Source: an uncultured Leptolyngbyaceae cyanobacterium
GTDB taxonomy: Bacteria > Cyanobacteriota > Cyanobacteriia > Leptolyngbyales > Leptolyngbyaceae
Length of the DNA stretch: 64,000 nt
Assembly: GCA_938023035.1 (NCBI GenBank)
Contig: CALIDI010000051.1
Span: 1 to 64,000, forward strand
Reading direction: 5' to 3'
Under the pieces are notes generated by a model that worked only from the letters and a program-made list of their open reading frames with translations, ran no database searches and had not been told where the DNA came from. The translations under genes and the position numbers were made by a program. Shown here piece by piece: positions 54,984 through 63,630 of this stretch; position 1 is the stretch's first letter; each line of letters starts with the position of its first letter.

Positions 54984-55056
54984 CCAGGGTTGGCCGAGCG
55001 GTTGAGGCAGCGAACTCATAATTCGCGTCAGGCAGGTTCAACTCCTGCACCCTGGA
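54984..55056 (+). tRNA. tRNA with CAU anticodon, probably tRNA-Ile2 (lysidine)
   Basis: A 73-nt cloverleaf: acceptor CCAGGGT (54984-54990) pairs with ACCCTGG (55049-55055), discriminator A56. The D stem is GCC/GGC, anticodon stem GCGAA/TTCGC with loop CTCATAA (anticodon CAT), and T stem GCAGG/CCTGC with loop TTCAACT. CAU could mean Met or modified Ile2. The AACTCATAATT core is that of chloroplast trnI-CAU, not of the initiator (GGGCTCATAACCC), so the lysidine-modified Ile2 is favoured. 3' CCA is not encoded. Confidence 0.9.
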
Positions 55057-55428
55057 TTAACGGTCACTTCAGATTAAACTCAGTCCAGTTTGAAGGCGAT
55101 CGCTTCTTATAAAGACCTGATTATTGAGCACGAGCTGGACATGGTTTAACTTTTATGAGTTGATTCTAGTCCAACTTTTTCGCAGTCAAGCTAGATTTAG
55201 AATCTTTTCGTGCTTTTCAGCGATCCAAAACTGACCGTCTACTGGGTTAGTCTGGATGAAGAACCCAGGAGGTTAAGAATACAGCCGATCCCCAATAGAT
55301 TCCCAATTGACTTTCCACGAATCTGGTTCTTTTCTACTGCCCAAAATTCTTACAGAAAGCCTGCGGAATTAGAGCCAAAACTGGTGCAGTCTAAAGAAGA
55401 AGCAAAATATTGGAGTGATCAAACCATC

Positions 55429-55764
55429 ATGTCTCGGTTGATTGGCGTTTTACTGTTGCTGGTGGGTCTTTACTTTTTGGGTCAGAACATTATTTTCTCG
55501 ACGATGATCTACCCTCCGTTCTTTTGGCGCAGTCTCCCTGCCCTGGGTTCTGCGCTGGCGATCGCAGCGGGAGTCGTCTGCCTCATCTTTTATCCGCGTC
55601 AAACGGGTTCTTGGGGTTGGGTTTTGTTGGTCGGCGGCGTGGTCATCGTGTTTATCAGCGGTGGCGTTATGCTGCGGCCCACCAGCCTGTGGAACTTCTT
55701 TATTGGGCTAACGACCCTGGCGGTGGGTTTTAAGCTGGTGACCAATCGTCGTCGCCTGTTTTAA
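55429..55764 (+). CDS. Hypothetical small membrane protein
   Basis: 111 residues from the ATG at 55429 with GGAG upstream; the frame is open from a GTG at 55210, but that part is polar and its start has less support. Three to four hydrophobic segments (RLIGVLLLLVGLYFLGQNIIFS, SLPALGSALAIAAGVVCLIFY, WGWVLLVGGVVIVFISGGVM, FFIGLTTLAVGFKLV). No known family. Its end overlaps the miaA 3' end by 35 bp. Confidence 0.6.
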   Translation: MSRLIGVLLLLVGLYFLGQNIIFSTMIYPPFFWRSLPALGSALAIAAGVVCLIFYPRQTGSWGWVLLVGGVVIVFISGGVMLRPTSLWNFFIGLTTLAVGFKLVTNRRRLF

Positions 55765-56758
55765 GTGCGATCGTCGTTGCTAACGTCTTTCCAGCTTTTT
55801 GCAGATATTGCCACACCTGCTCCAGCAAATCGGGGGCATCGGCATCAAACCAAACAATAGTTGGGTCTGCACGAAACCAGGTGCGCTGGCGTTTGGCAAA
55901 TTGGCGCGTGTGTAGAACGGTCAGGGCTTGGGCCTGGGCTAGGGAGCATTCTCCTGCCAGATATTGCTTCAGTTCAGCGTACCCTAACGTATTGAGCAGC
56001 GGTAAATCAAAGCCGTAGGTTTTTCCCAGATGGTTGACCTCTGCGAGCAGCCCCCGTTCGATCATCTCCTGGGTGCGCTTTTGGATGCGATCGCCCAAGG
56101 CTTCTGAGCTTTGACAATCCAGGCCAATTTGTAGAATTGGATAGGTCGGCGGCTGCTCCCCCTGTTGCTCTGAGGCCGGTCGTCCGGTGACGTAAAACAC
56201 CTCTAGCGATCGCAGGGTGCGGGTGGCATCATTGGCATGAATCCGCTGGGCCGAGAGGGGATCCACCCGGCGCAAGAGGTCGTAGCAGTGAGGTTGCCCC
56301 AACACTGCTAGCTGCGATCGCAGTTGGGGTTGGGGCGCAACGGGGGGAATTTTTAGTCCTCGGGTCACAGCGCGAATATATAACCCGGTACCACCGACCA
56401 ATAGCATCGGCACCAATGCAACTTCGGATGTTTTAGTGGGCGTCACCGCTGCAACGCCCGCTTCCATTGCTGCCCTACACAGGCTCTGAATCACAGTCTG
56501 GGCCTGGGCCTGGTATTCTGCCACTGTCAAGGTTTCTGTCGGCTCACACAGATCGATGAGATAATGGGGCACCTGCTGCTGCTCTTGTCGCGTCGGCTTG
56601 GCTGTGCCAATATCAAAGCCGCGATAGACCTGGCGCGAGTCGGCACTGAGAATGGCACTATGGAGCCGTTGGGCTAGGGCGATCGCCAACCCCGACTTGC
56701 CCGTGGCCGTGGCCCCACAAATTACAATTAAAAATGGTACAAAGGTATTCAAAATCAT
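55730..56758 (-). CDS. miaA: tRNA dimethylallyltransferase
   Basis: 342 residues. MiaA adds an isopentenyl group to A37 of tRNAs that read UNN codons. The P-loop GATATGKSGLAIALAQRL (about residues 15-32), SADSRQVYRGFDIGTAKPT, VPHYLIDLCEPTETLTVAEYQ, VGGTGLYIRAVTRGL and FAKRQRTWFRADPTIVWFD are all family marks. The N-terminus is a few residues longer than the Escherichia coli protein. It is oriented away from gyrB, with 172 bp between the two starts. Confidence 0.95.
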   Translation of the reverse strand: MILNTFVPFLIVICGATATGKSGLAIALAQRLHSAILSADSRQVYRGFDIGTAKPTRQEQQQVPHYLIDLCEPTETLTVAEYQAQAQTVIQSLCRAAMEAGVAAVTPTKTSEVALVPMLLVGGTGLYIRAVTRGLKIPPVAPQPQLRSQLAVLGQPHCYDLLRRVDPLSAQRIHANDATRTLRSLEVFYVTGRPASEQQGEQPPTYPILQIGLDCQSSEALGDRIQKRTQEMIERGLLAEVNHLGKTYGFDLPLLNTLGYAELKQYLAGECSLAQAQALTVLHTRQFAKRQRTWFRADPTIVWFDADAPDLLEQVWQYLQKAGKTLATTIALKTGDDDWSPA

Positions 56759-56930
56759 TAAAATAAACTGGTTCGAGAGCGGGAAGATGAAAAAGCAGAT
56801 TCATCCCCTTGTCGAATATTTTAGGAGAGGCTGCTAAAATCGCTTGAGAGCCTTTCGTGCTAGAATTTTGAGTGGATTTGTTGTTTTGCGGTTATAACGG
56901 CTTAAACTGCCAGTTTGATGGAGCTATCCC

Positions 56931-58868
56931 ATGGCGAATGATTATGGTGCAGAACAGATTCAAGTCCTGGAAGGAATTGAGCATGTTCGTAAACGCCCAG
57001 GAATGTACATCGGCAGTACAGGACCACGGGGACTGCATCACCTAGTTTACGAGGTTGTTGACAATTCCGTCGATGAAGCGTTGGCGGGGTACTGCAAAAA
57101 TATTCAAGTTACAATCAACCCCAATGGCTCTGTCTCTGTCGTTGATGATGGGCGGGGTATTCCCACTGGTGTTCATCCCCGCACGGGCAAATCAGCTCTA
57201 GAAACGGTGCTGACGGTACTAGGGGCCGGGGGAAAATTTGGCGGGGGCGGGTATAAGGTAACAGGTGGTTTGCATGGGGTGGGGGTTTCGGTTGTGAATG
57301 CCCTGTCCCAATGGTTAGAAGCAACGGTGTGGCGCGAAGGCAAAATTCATACCCAGCGATTTGAACGGGGAGTGCCTGTTGCCCCGATGACGGTTGAGCC
57401 AGGAGGAGGCGATCGCACCGGCACCGCGATTACCTTCATGCCAGATGACACTATTTTCACCACGGGAATCGAGTTTGACTACAACACGCTCGCTGGCCGC
57501 TTGCGGGAGCTGGCCTTTCTCAACGGCGGAGTCAAAATCACCTTCACGGATGAGCGTCTGGAACTGCTCAAATCTGAAGAACCCAGGGTTGAAACCTACT
57601 ACTACGAAGGTGGCATCCGTGAATATGTTGGCTACATTAACTCTGACAAGCAAGCCCTGCACGAAGAGGTGATTTATATCCAGGGAGAACGCAACAACGT
57701 TCAGGTGGAGGTAGCTTTACAGTGGTGTGCTGACGCCTATACCGATAACCTGTTTGGCTTTGCCAACAATATTCGTACCATTGATGGCGGCACTCACCTA
57801 GAAGGTCTTAAGACTGTGTTGACCCGCACCATGAACGCTACGGCTCGCAAGCGTAACAAGCTTAAGGAAAATGAGTCAAACCTAGCAGGGGAAAATATTC
57901 GTGAGGGATTGACAGCGGTCGTTTCTGTTAAGGTGCCCGACCCAGAATTTGAGGGACAAACGAAGACTAAGTTGGGCAATACCGAGGTGCGCGGCATTGT
58001 GGATTCTCTGGTTGGGGAGGTGCTGAATGAGTATCTGGAGTTTCACCCTAATATTGCCGATGCCATTCTCGAAAAAGCGATTCAAGCCTTTAAAGCGGCG
58101 GAAGCCGCTCGTCTGGCTCGGGAGCAGGTGCGACGCAAATCAGTTTTAGAATCGTCCACCCTACCTGGCAAGTTAGCCGATTGTAGTTCCCGAGATCCCA
58201 GCGAGTCGGAGATTTTCATTGTCGAAGGGGACTCCGCTGGTGGTTCGGCCAAGCAGGGGCGCGATCGCCGCTTTCAAGCCATTTTGCCGTTACGGGGCAA
58301 GATCCTCAATATTGAGAAAACCGACGACTTTAAGATTTACAAAAATACAGAAATTCAAGCCTTGATTACGGCGCTGGGGTTAGGCATCAAAGGCGAAGAG
58401 TTTGATGCATCTAATCTGCGCTATCACCGCATCATCATCATGACCGATGCCGATGTCGATGGGGCACATATTCGCACGTTACTGCTCACCTTTTTCTATC
58501 GCTACCAGCGGGATATGGTTGATCAAGGCTATGTTTACATTGCTTGCCCACCTCTTTATAAGGTGGAGCGGGGCCGCAATCACTACTACTGCTACAGCGA
58601 TCGCGAACGCGATCAGCGCATCGCCTCCTTTGGCGAAAATGCTAAGGTAGAAATCCAGCGGTTCAAAGGTCTGGGAGAAATGATGCCCCAGCAACTCTGG
58701 GAAACCACAATGAACCCAGAGTCACGCACGCTCAAGCGGGTTGAGATCGAGGATGCCGCCGAAGCCGATCGCATCTTTACGATTCTTATGGGTGATCGGG
58801 TCGCTCCCCGACGGGAGTTTATTGAAACCAATGCGCCGAAACTGGCCCTAGCCGACCTGGATATTTAG
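56931..58868 (+). CDS. gyrB: DNA gyrase subunit B
   Basis: 645 residues, the short cyanobacterial/Gram-positive form without the large insertion of Escherichia coli GyrB. ATPase domain: [56 protein letters not shown]. Toprim: [29 protein letters not shown] and [22 protein letters not shown] (acidic DAD Mg site). C-terminal tail: [22 protein letters not shown]. With GyrA (not in this window) it supercoils DNA. A terminator follows. Confidence 0.98.
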   Translation: MANDYGAEQIQVLEGIEHVRKRPGMYIGSTGPRGLHHLVYEVVDNSVDEALAGYCKNIQVTINPNGSVSVVDDGRGIPTGVHPRTGKSALETVLTVLGAGGKFGGGGYKVTGGLHGVGVSVVNALSQWLEATVWREGKIHTQRFERGVPVAPMTVEPGGGDRTGTAITFMPDDTIFTTGIEFDYNTLAGRLRELAFLNGGVKITFTDERLELLKSEEPRVETYYYEGGIREYVGYINSDKQALHEEVIYIQGERNNVQVEVALQWCADAYTDNLFGFANNIRTIDGGTHLEGLKTVLTRTMNATARKRNKLKENESNLAGENIREGLTAVVSVKVPDPEFEGQTKTKLGNTEVRGIVDSLVGEVLNEYLEFHPNIADAILEKAIQAFKAAEAARLAREQVRRKSVLESSTLPGKLADCSSRDPSESEIFIVEGDSAGGSAKQGRDRRFQAILPLRGKILNIEKTDDFKIYKNTEIQALITALGLGIKGEEFDASNLRYHRIIIMTDADVDGAHIRTLLLTFFYRYQRDMVDQGYVYIACPPLYKVERGRNHYYCYSDRERDQRIASFGENAKVEIQRFKGLGEMMPQQLWETTMNPESRTLKRVEIEDAAEADRIFTILMGDRVAPRREFIETNAPKLALADLDI

Positions 58869-58908
58869 GTATTGGCTATTTAAGTAGCAGAGACCCTGTT
58901 TACAGACG

Positions 58909-58938
58909 AAAGGATGGGAATGAATAACCATCCTTTTC
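58909..58938 (+). terminator. Intrinsic terminator after gyrB
   Basis: Nine-base perfect stem AAAGGATGG (58909-58917) / CCATCCTTT (58928-58936) with a 10-base loop and T-rich tail (TTTTCT). It is 41 bases after the gyrB stop codon. Confidence 0.7.
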
Positions 58939-59769
58939 TAGGACAACGGGGCAAAAACTCGTTACCGATGCAGGCATCTTGAATACTTCGTTGTGAAGGT
59001 GTCATCATGAATTCCGCATAGCGGCACCAGTATCTGGGAATAATTTGCAAGATTAAGCATCAATCTTGATAGAGCAATCGATGAGATTGTTCGGACAATC
59101 AAACGTCTTAGCAGTTTTGATAGAAATGTCTTTCAGTCCTAAAGCTTTCATTGAGAGCCTATCACCTTCACAGGCCCTCATCCCCCATCCTCTTCTCCCA
59201 ACCTAGGAGAAGGAGCGCCGAGCCATCTCAAAGTCTCTCTCCCACCCCCCCTTAGCCCCCCAGACAGGGGAAGGGAGAGAGAATTAAGGTTTAGCTTGCT
59301 TCCCGCAGGGTAGGTTACGAAACTGGCATGCACTCTGAGCGATTGTCAGAAGAGAAAGCATACTGGCTGTAGCCAACATTAGCCCATTGGCAATGTTGGC
59401 AAGGCAGAAAACTGTAAAGCTATGTAAATGTACTGAAAATGAAGAATATTTGTGCAGTCTTTGTCAAGACCAGAAAACAGCCGAACAATCGGCTCAGCCC
59501 AGGTTTTAGCTCAATTTAAGTAATTGAAGTAGGGAATCCGCTTCCGTTACAAATAGGCATTTTCTGTTCCCTTGCCCAAAAAATGAGGCGATCGCTCAGT
59601 ATGTTTTCGAGGGATATAAACTTTCCATGACGCAGATTCCGTGTTTGCGACAGTTTTTTTTCTCCGATAAGCGCCTATCTTAAGACAGTGAAGGCTAAAC
59701 CGATAGCAGGTTGCTACGGAAATGGCCCAACAAATTCCTATCCTTCTAGTCGCAAAGGGAATTAAAACA
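58939..59769. repeat. Spacer before gvpA with ATGCAC-ended dispersed repeat (59155-59336)
   Basis: Gene-free. The repeat starts TCACCTTCACAGGCCCTCATCCCCC (shared with 17161) and ends GCTTGCTTCCCGCAGGGT, then GGTTACGAAACTGGCATGCAC (shared with 26617-26656). Between lie TCTCTCCC...GGGAGAGAG arms. The 59340-59769 part contains the gvpA upstream region: AT-rich, no clear -35/-10 could be fixed. Confidence 0.6.
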
Positions 59770-59988
59770 ATGGCTGTTGAAAAAGTAAACTCCTCTTCAA
59801 GTTTGGCTGAAGTTATTGATCGGATTTTGGATAAGGGTATCGTGATTGATGCCTGGGTTCGGGTTTCTCTCGTCGGCATTGAACTCTTGGCCGTTGAAGC
59901 TCGTGTTGTGATTGCCTCTGTTGAGACCTACCTCAAGTATGCAGAAGCTGTGGGCTTAACCACCCAAGCCGCTGTGCCTGCTGCCTAG
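59770..59988 (+). CDS. gvpA: Gas vesicle structural protein GvpA
   Basis: 72 residues from the ATG at 59770; the frame extends upstream to 59722, but GvpA always starts with the sequence seen here ([22 protein letters not shown]). It is the main shell protein: [54 protein letters not shown] is nearly the cyanobacterial consensus. It forms the ribbed wall of gas vesicles. Only one copy is in the window. AGGGAA lies upstream. Confidence 0.98.
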   Translation: MAVEKVNSSSSLAEVIDRILDKGIVIDAWVRVSLVGIELLAVEARVVIASVETYLKYAEAVGLTTQAAVPAA

Positions 59989-60502
59989 TTAAACCCTTAG
60001 TGGGAGGTAGAAAACCCACATTAGAAATGGCTGGCAAAAATAGGAGTTTTGGACCTTCTCCTCAAGTTTTGACCGGAGCATCTCCTTCATCGTCTGGCTT
60101 TTCTATCTCCCTTTTATTTTTTTCAATCTTTATACTCTCCAAAAGTGACGATAACCTCTTTACGCCCCAGTTTTAACGGGAATTATTCCTTTACTCTTTC
60201 AAAAAATTGGTTGAAATACTTGCCACTGAATTTTTCTTGGATCGCCTTAAAATCGCCACCATCCCAGGATGATAGGTTGCGGCTGTAGCCAAGCGCAGAC
60301 AGCACGTCACACCACCTGAATAAATCCGGTGCCTTAGCCATTCCCGTTCTAAGAATTGGTTTGGTAGCTTGATCCTAGCTGTCTGGGTTGAGTCAGCATG
60401 ATTATATTGTTGTTAGTTTTCAACTTCCAAAAATAAGTCTTGATAGATCATCAGAGCGATCGCTTTCTTCTCTATCTACCTTCATTCAAGGAGTTTTCAA
60501 AG
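59989..60502. other. Gene-free spacer between gvpA and gvpC
   Basis: Contains a weak GTGGG/CCCAC hairpin at 60000-60021 just after gvpA, which might cut the transcript and explain a GvpA excess, then an AT-rich run. No gene is seen. Confidence 0.4.
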
Positions 60503-61588
60503 ATGTCTCTTTACCACTCCTGGCAGCAGTCACGACAGCAGAGAAATCAAACTGTTCGAGCGTTTCTGGCGACAGCACAGCAACAACGTCAGATTACAGC
60601 GACACAACTGCGGGATGATTTGACCCTATTTCGAGAAATCCTAGCTCAGCAAGATCAGATGCGGCGGGAAAACGCCCAGCAATTGCAACAGCAGTTACAG
60701 CAATTCAAAACCGCGTTGCAGACAGATATTCAGACCTTTTTAACCTCAACGGCTAGCCAACGCCGGGCAGAGGCTCAACAACTAGCGCAGGATTTAGCTG
60801 CTTTTCGGCAATCACTCCAAGCCGAGGTGGCCGATCTCCGTCAGGATTTGCAGTTGGAATTGGCCGTCAATCAGGAAGGGGTGAATCAATTTTTAAGCCA
60901 GTGTCACGCCCAACGCAAGACCCTGCACTTACAAACCACCCAAGCATTGGCTGAATTTGTCGATAACCTGCGTTTAGAGGTGCAAACCTATCTGACCGCG
61001 ACTCAATCGGCCCGGCAAGAGATGGCTACGCAACTGCGCCAAACGTTGGCTCAAAGTTGGGCAAAGCGTACCGCAGAGATGCAAACTCTATTTGACCAGT
61101 TGGGACAATTTCGAGGAGAGTTAGGGCAATTTCGGAGCAATTTACGGCAGCAAGTCTGGGGAACTGCTGTTCCGCTTGTGGCTAGACCCACGCAGGTGGT
61201 AGCAAAGCCCAAAATGACCAAACCTCCCACGCTGGCTGTGCCTAAGCCGGTTTCGAGCAAGCCTGAAAAAGCTAGCCTGCCAACATCCTCTAGGTCGCTA
61301 GCTGCTGCTATACCAACGAAGCCAACTGGTATCTCTACCCCTGTCGGAGGTTCGCCGCATGGAGGAACAATCGCTGTGGCCCCTGCCCCTACGCCTACTC
61401 CCCTTTCTTACGAAAAGGCTGTTTACAACCACATCCACAAAACGAGTGGTGCCCGACTGACTGAGATTGAGGCGGCTCTGGAGATAAATCGCATTCAAGC
61501 AGTAGATGCCCTGCGATCGCTGATTAAGAAAGGCCTGATTACCCAGCGCGATCGCATCTATCTTGTCCAAGAACCCATCCTCTCCTGA
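60503..61588 (+). CDS. gvpC: Gas vesicle protein GvpC with C-terminal winged-helix domain
   Basis: 361 residues from the ATG at 60503 with AAGGAG upstream. Imperfect 33-residue-type repeats of amphipathic helix begin with F/Y-L at residues 21, 79, 130 and 163 (pattern FL...R...L...L..F...L). GvpC binds the outside of the GvpA shell and stiffens it. A Pro/Ala/Lys linker (about 225-300) and a C-terminal domain (300-361) follow, in which AVYNHIHKTSGARLTEIEAAL-INRIQAVDALRSLIKKGLITQRDRIYLV fits a winged helix; GvpN ends with a like domain. Known Anabaena GvpC (about 193 residues) lacks this extension. The repeats are degenerate, so the GvpC name rests on position and repeat pattern. Confidence 0.85.
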   Translation: MSLYHSWQQSRQQRNQTVRAFLATAQQQRQITATQLRDDLTLFREILAQQDQMRRENAQQLQQQLQQFKTALQTDIQTFLTSTASQRRAEAQQLAQDLAAFRQSLQAEVADLRQDLQLELAVNQEGVNQFLSQCHAQRKTLHLQTTQALAEFVDNLRLEVQTYLTATQSARQEMATQLRQTLAQSWAKRTAEMQTLFDQLGQFRGELGQFRSNLRQQVWGTAVPLVARPTQVVAKPKMTKPPTLAVPKPVSSKPEKASLPTSSRSLAAAIPTKPTGISTPVGGSPHGGTIAVAPAPTPTPLSYEKAVYNHIHKTSGARLTEIEAALEINRIQAVDALRSLIKKGLITQRDRIYLVQEPILS

Positions 61589-61664
61589 GCCTGGGTGACA
61601 TTGAACTCACAACATCTAGCTCACAATCCTAATCTTGCCCATTTCATTTAGTGAGGTTTTACCC

Positions 61665-62951
61665 GTGACCACGATTCTTCGAGCCAGCCCCCGCCGATTT
61701 GTCAGCACCCCCACCGTAGATCGAGTGATTGCCCGCGCTCTACGCTACTTGCAGTCGGGCTACTCTGTTCATTTGCGTGGCCCGGCGGGCACTGGTAAAA
61801 CGACCCTGGCCTTACACCTAGCTGATTTACTTGCCCGTCCTATCATGCTGGTTTATGGAGATGATGAATTCAAAACCTCTGACCTGATTGGCAATCAGTT
61901 AGGGTATACCCGCAAAAAGGTGGTAGACAACTTTATTCATAGCGTTGTCAAAGTGGAGGATGAGCTGCGCCAGAATTGGGTAGATTCCCGTCTAACCCTG
62001 GCCTGCCGTGAAGGTTTCACCCTGGTGTACGACGAATTTAATCGTTCTCGCCCGGAGGTGAATAATGTGCTGCTGTCAGCTTTGGAAGAAAAGCTCCTGG
62101 TATTGCCACCCAGCAACAACCGCAGTGAATATATCCGGGTCAACCCTCATTTTCGTGCTATTTTTACCTCCAACCCCGAAGAGTACGTTGGGGTTCACGC
62201 TACACAAGATGCTCTGCTAGATCGGTTGATAACCATTAACATCCCCGAACCGGATGAACTAACTCAGCAAGAAATTCTCGTGCAAAAGACAGAAATTCAG
62301 CGGCCAGATGCCCTTTTGATTGTGCGCTTGGTCAAGGAATTTCGCCAACGCACAAATAGTGAGAAGGTTTCAGGCCTGCGTGCTTGCTTGATGATTGCCA
62401 AAATTTGCCATGATCATGCGATTCAGGTGAACGCTGGTAGCCAGGAATTTCGTGATGTCTGCTGTGATGTTTTACTTTCCCGTGCTGAAGTGCCACTGAA
62501 GACAGCTACCACGACGCTTTGGGAACTGCTGAATGGGGCAATTGGGGTAGGTTTAGGTCATTCAGAACGCCTGAATGAGCCTTACCCGGAAACAATCGCG
62601 CAACCGGTGCTGCCGAATCACAGTGCATCCCTGCTGCCGATTGGCGAAGAAACGACAACCGTGATTGCCGAACCTGCGATGGCAGAATCCGTTCAAGAAA
62701 TTGCAGAGTTAGCACCCCCAGAAACCGTGGCGACGGTGGCAGAACCCCGGGTTTCAGAGGCTCCTCCTACCCCTCCTAAGGAAGTTGTTCTCCGCTTTCT
62801 CAAACAGGCAGAGGGCGTCCGGTTAGCCGAAATTGAACAGGCTTTGAATCTGGATCGGTTTCAGACGGTAGATTCCCTGAGGCTCTTACTCAAAGAAGGG
62901 CTGGTCGAACAACGCAACCGCTTTTACTTTGCGAAGGAGATGGCATCATGA
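61665..62951 (+). CDS. gvpN: Gas vesicle AAA+ ATPase GvpN with C-terminal winged-helix domain
   Basis: 428 residues from the GTG at 61665 (GTGAGG upstream); a TTG at 61635 would add ten. The N-terminus [21 protein letters not shown] matches GvpN. MoxR-type AAA+: Walker [15 protein letters not shown] (about 45-60), Walker [25 protein letters not shown], sensor [19 protein letters not shown]. GvpN is thought to help load or assemble shell protein. A Pro/Ala/Glu-rich linker (about 310-370) leads to the last ~55 residues [51 protein letters not shown], similar to the GvpC C-terminus. Its stop overlaps the gvpJ start (ATGA). Confidence 0.93.
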   Translation: MTTILRASPRRFVSTPTVDRVIARALRYLQSGYSVHLRGPAGTGKTTLALHLADLLARPIMLVYGDDEFKTSDLIGNQLGYTRKKVVDNFIHSVVKVEDELRQNWVDSRLTLACREGFTLVYDEFNRSRPEVNNVLLSALEEKLLVLPPSNNRSEYIRVNPHFRAIFTSNPEEYVGVHATQDALLDRLITINIPEPDELTQQEILVQKTEIQRPDALLIVRLVKEFRQRTNSEKVSGLRACLMIAKICHDHAIQVNAGSQEFRDVCCDVLLSRAEVPLKTATTTLWELLNGAIGVGLGHSERLNEPYPETIAQPVLPNHSASLLPIGEETTTVIAEPAMAESVQEIAELAPPETVATVAEPRVSEAPPTPPKEVVLRFLKQAEGVRLAEIEQALNLDRFQTVDSLRLLLKEGLVEQRNRFYFAKEMAS

Positions 62952-63304
62952 GTACGGCAACGCTCTCACCTCGAGATGGCGATCGCACCATTCGCACAGC
63001 CACCCCTGGTTCGACCCTGGCGGACGTGCTAGAGCGGGTACTTGACAAGGGTCTTGTGATTGCGGGGGATATTTCAGTATCAGTCGCCGACACCGAACTG
63101 CTCAACATCCGCATTCGATTGTTGATTTCTTCTGTAGATAAAGCCCGAGAGATTGGCATCAACTGGTGGGAAAACAATCCCCACTTCAGCGCTCAAACCC
63201 GTGAATTGGTGGAAACCAATCGGCAACTCCTGCAAAGAATCGATACGCTGGAAACAGAACTGCGTGAATTACGCCAGCTTGCCCCTGTGCGACCCACTAT
63301 CTAG
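62948..63304 (+). CDS. gvpJ: Gas vesicle protein GvpJ
   Basis: 118 residues, a GvpA paralogue with a longer C-terminus. [60 protein letters not shown] matches the GvpA fold with the GvpJ signature end, then a coiled coil ([25 protein letters not shown]). GvpJ is a minor component at the vesicle tip/nucleation. Start overlaps gvpN by 4 bp, so they are translationally coupled. Confidence 0.92.
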   Translation: MSTATLSPRDGDRTIRTATPGSTLADVLERVLDKGLVIAGDISVSVADTELLNIRIRLLISSVDKAREIGINWWENNPHFSAQTRELVETNRQLLQRIDTLETELRELRQLAPVRPTI

Positions 63305-63363
63305 CATAAAACTGTTTAGCATAAAACTGTCTGGCATGGAACTGTCTGGCATGGAACTGTACA
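63304..63363. repeat. Four-unit 15-bp tandem repeat
   Basis: Units of 15 bp (GCATAAAACTGTTTA, GCATAAAACTGTCTG, GCATGGAACTGTCTG, GCATGGAACTGTACA) run head to tail immediately after the last base of the gvpJ stop codon. Because 15 is divisible by three, the array is open in one frame. It ends next to the transposase remnant. Confidence 0.9.
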
Positions 63364-63365
63364 GC

Positions 63366-63485
63366 CTAGAAAAGCCTTTTGATCCCGAAGATGATGGCTG
63401 CGAATGACTGGATGGCACGGTTATCAAAGCGATAATCAAAGGCCGATCTAGAGTGGCAGCAATAGTAGCGTTTGGGGAGATTTAG
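63366..63485 (-). mobile_element. Remnant of a DDE transposase (IS4/IS5-like) C-terminus
   Basis: On the minus strand a frame open from 63512 ends at a TAG (63366-63368) and reads LPKRYYCCHSRSAFDYRFDN then RAIQSFAAIIFGIKRLF. The FDYRFDNRAIQSFAAII tail is the kind of C-terminus found in DDE transposases of cyanobacterial insertion sequences. Only about 40 codons remain, with no catalytic triad, so this is a dead remnant, inserted between gvpJ and gvpK. The family assignment is by memory of the pattern, not a search. Confidence 0.6.
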
Positions 63486-63630
63486 GTGGGGAGCGCGATC
63501 GCGAGCGATCAGTCACCAGCGACTTCGTCCATGGTTCTTATCTTCCATCCAAGCTGGAATAGGGGCTATTATCAGTTAGCGCGATCGCCTGGGTGCACCT
63601 TAGTCCATCCGCCCTGTTCACCAACAATCT

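Noticed and set aside
54925-55050. N-terminal extension of the minus-strand exported protein
   Set aside because: Would overlap the tRNA gene; the ATG at 54924 gives a clean signal peptide.
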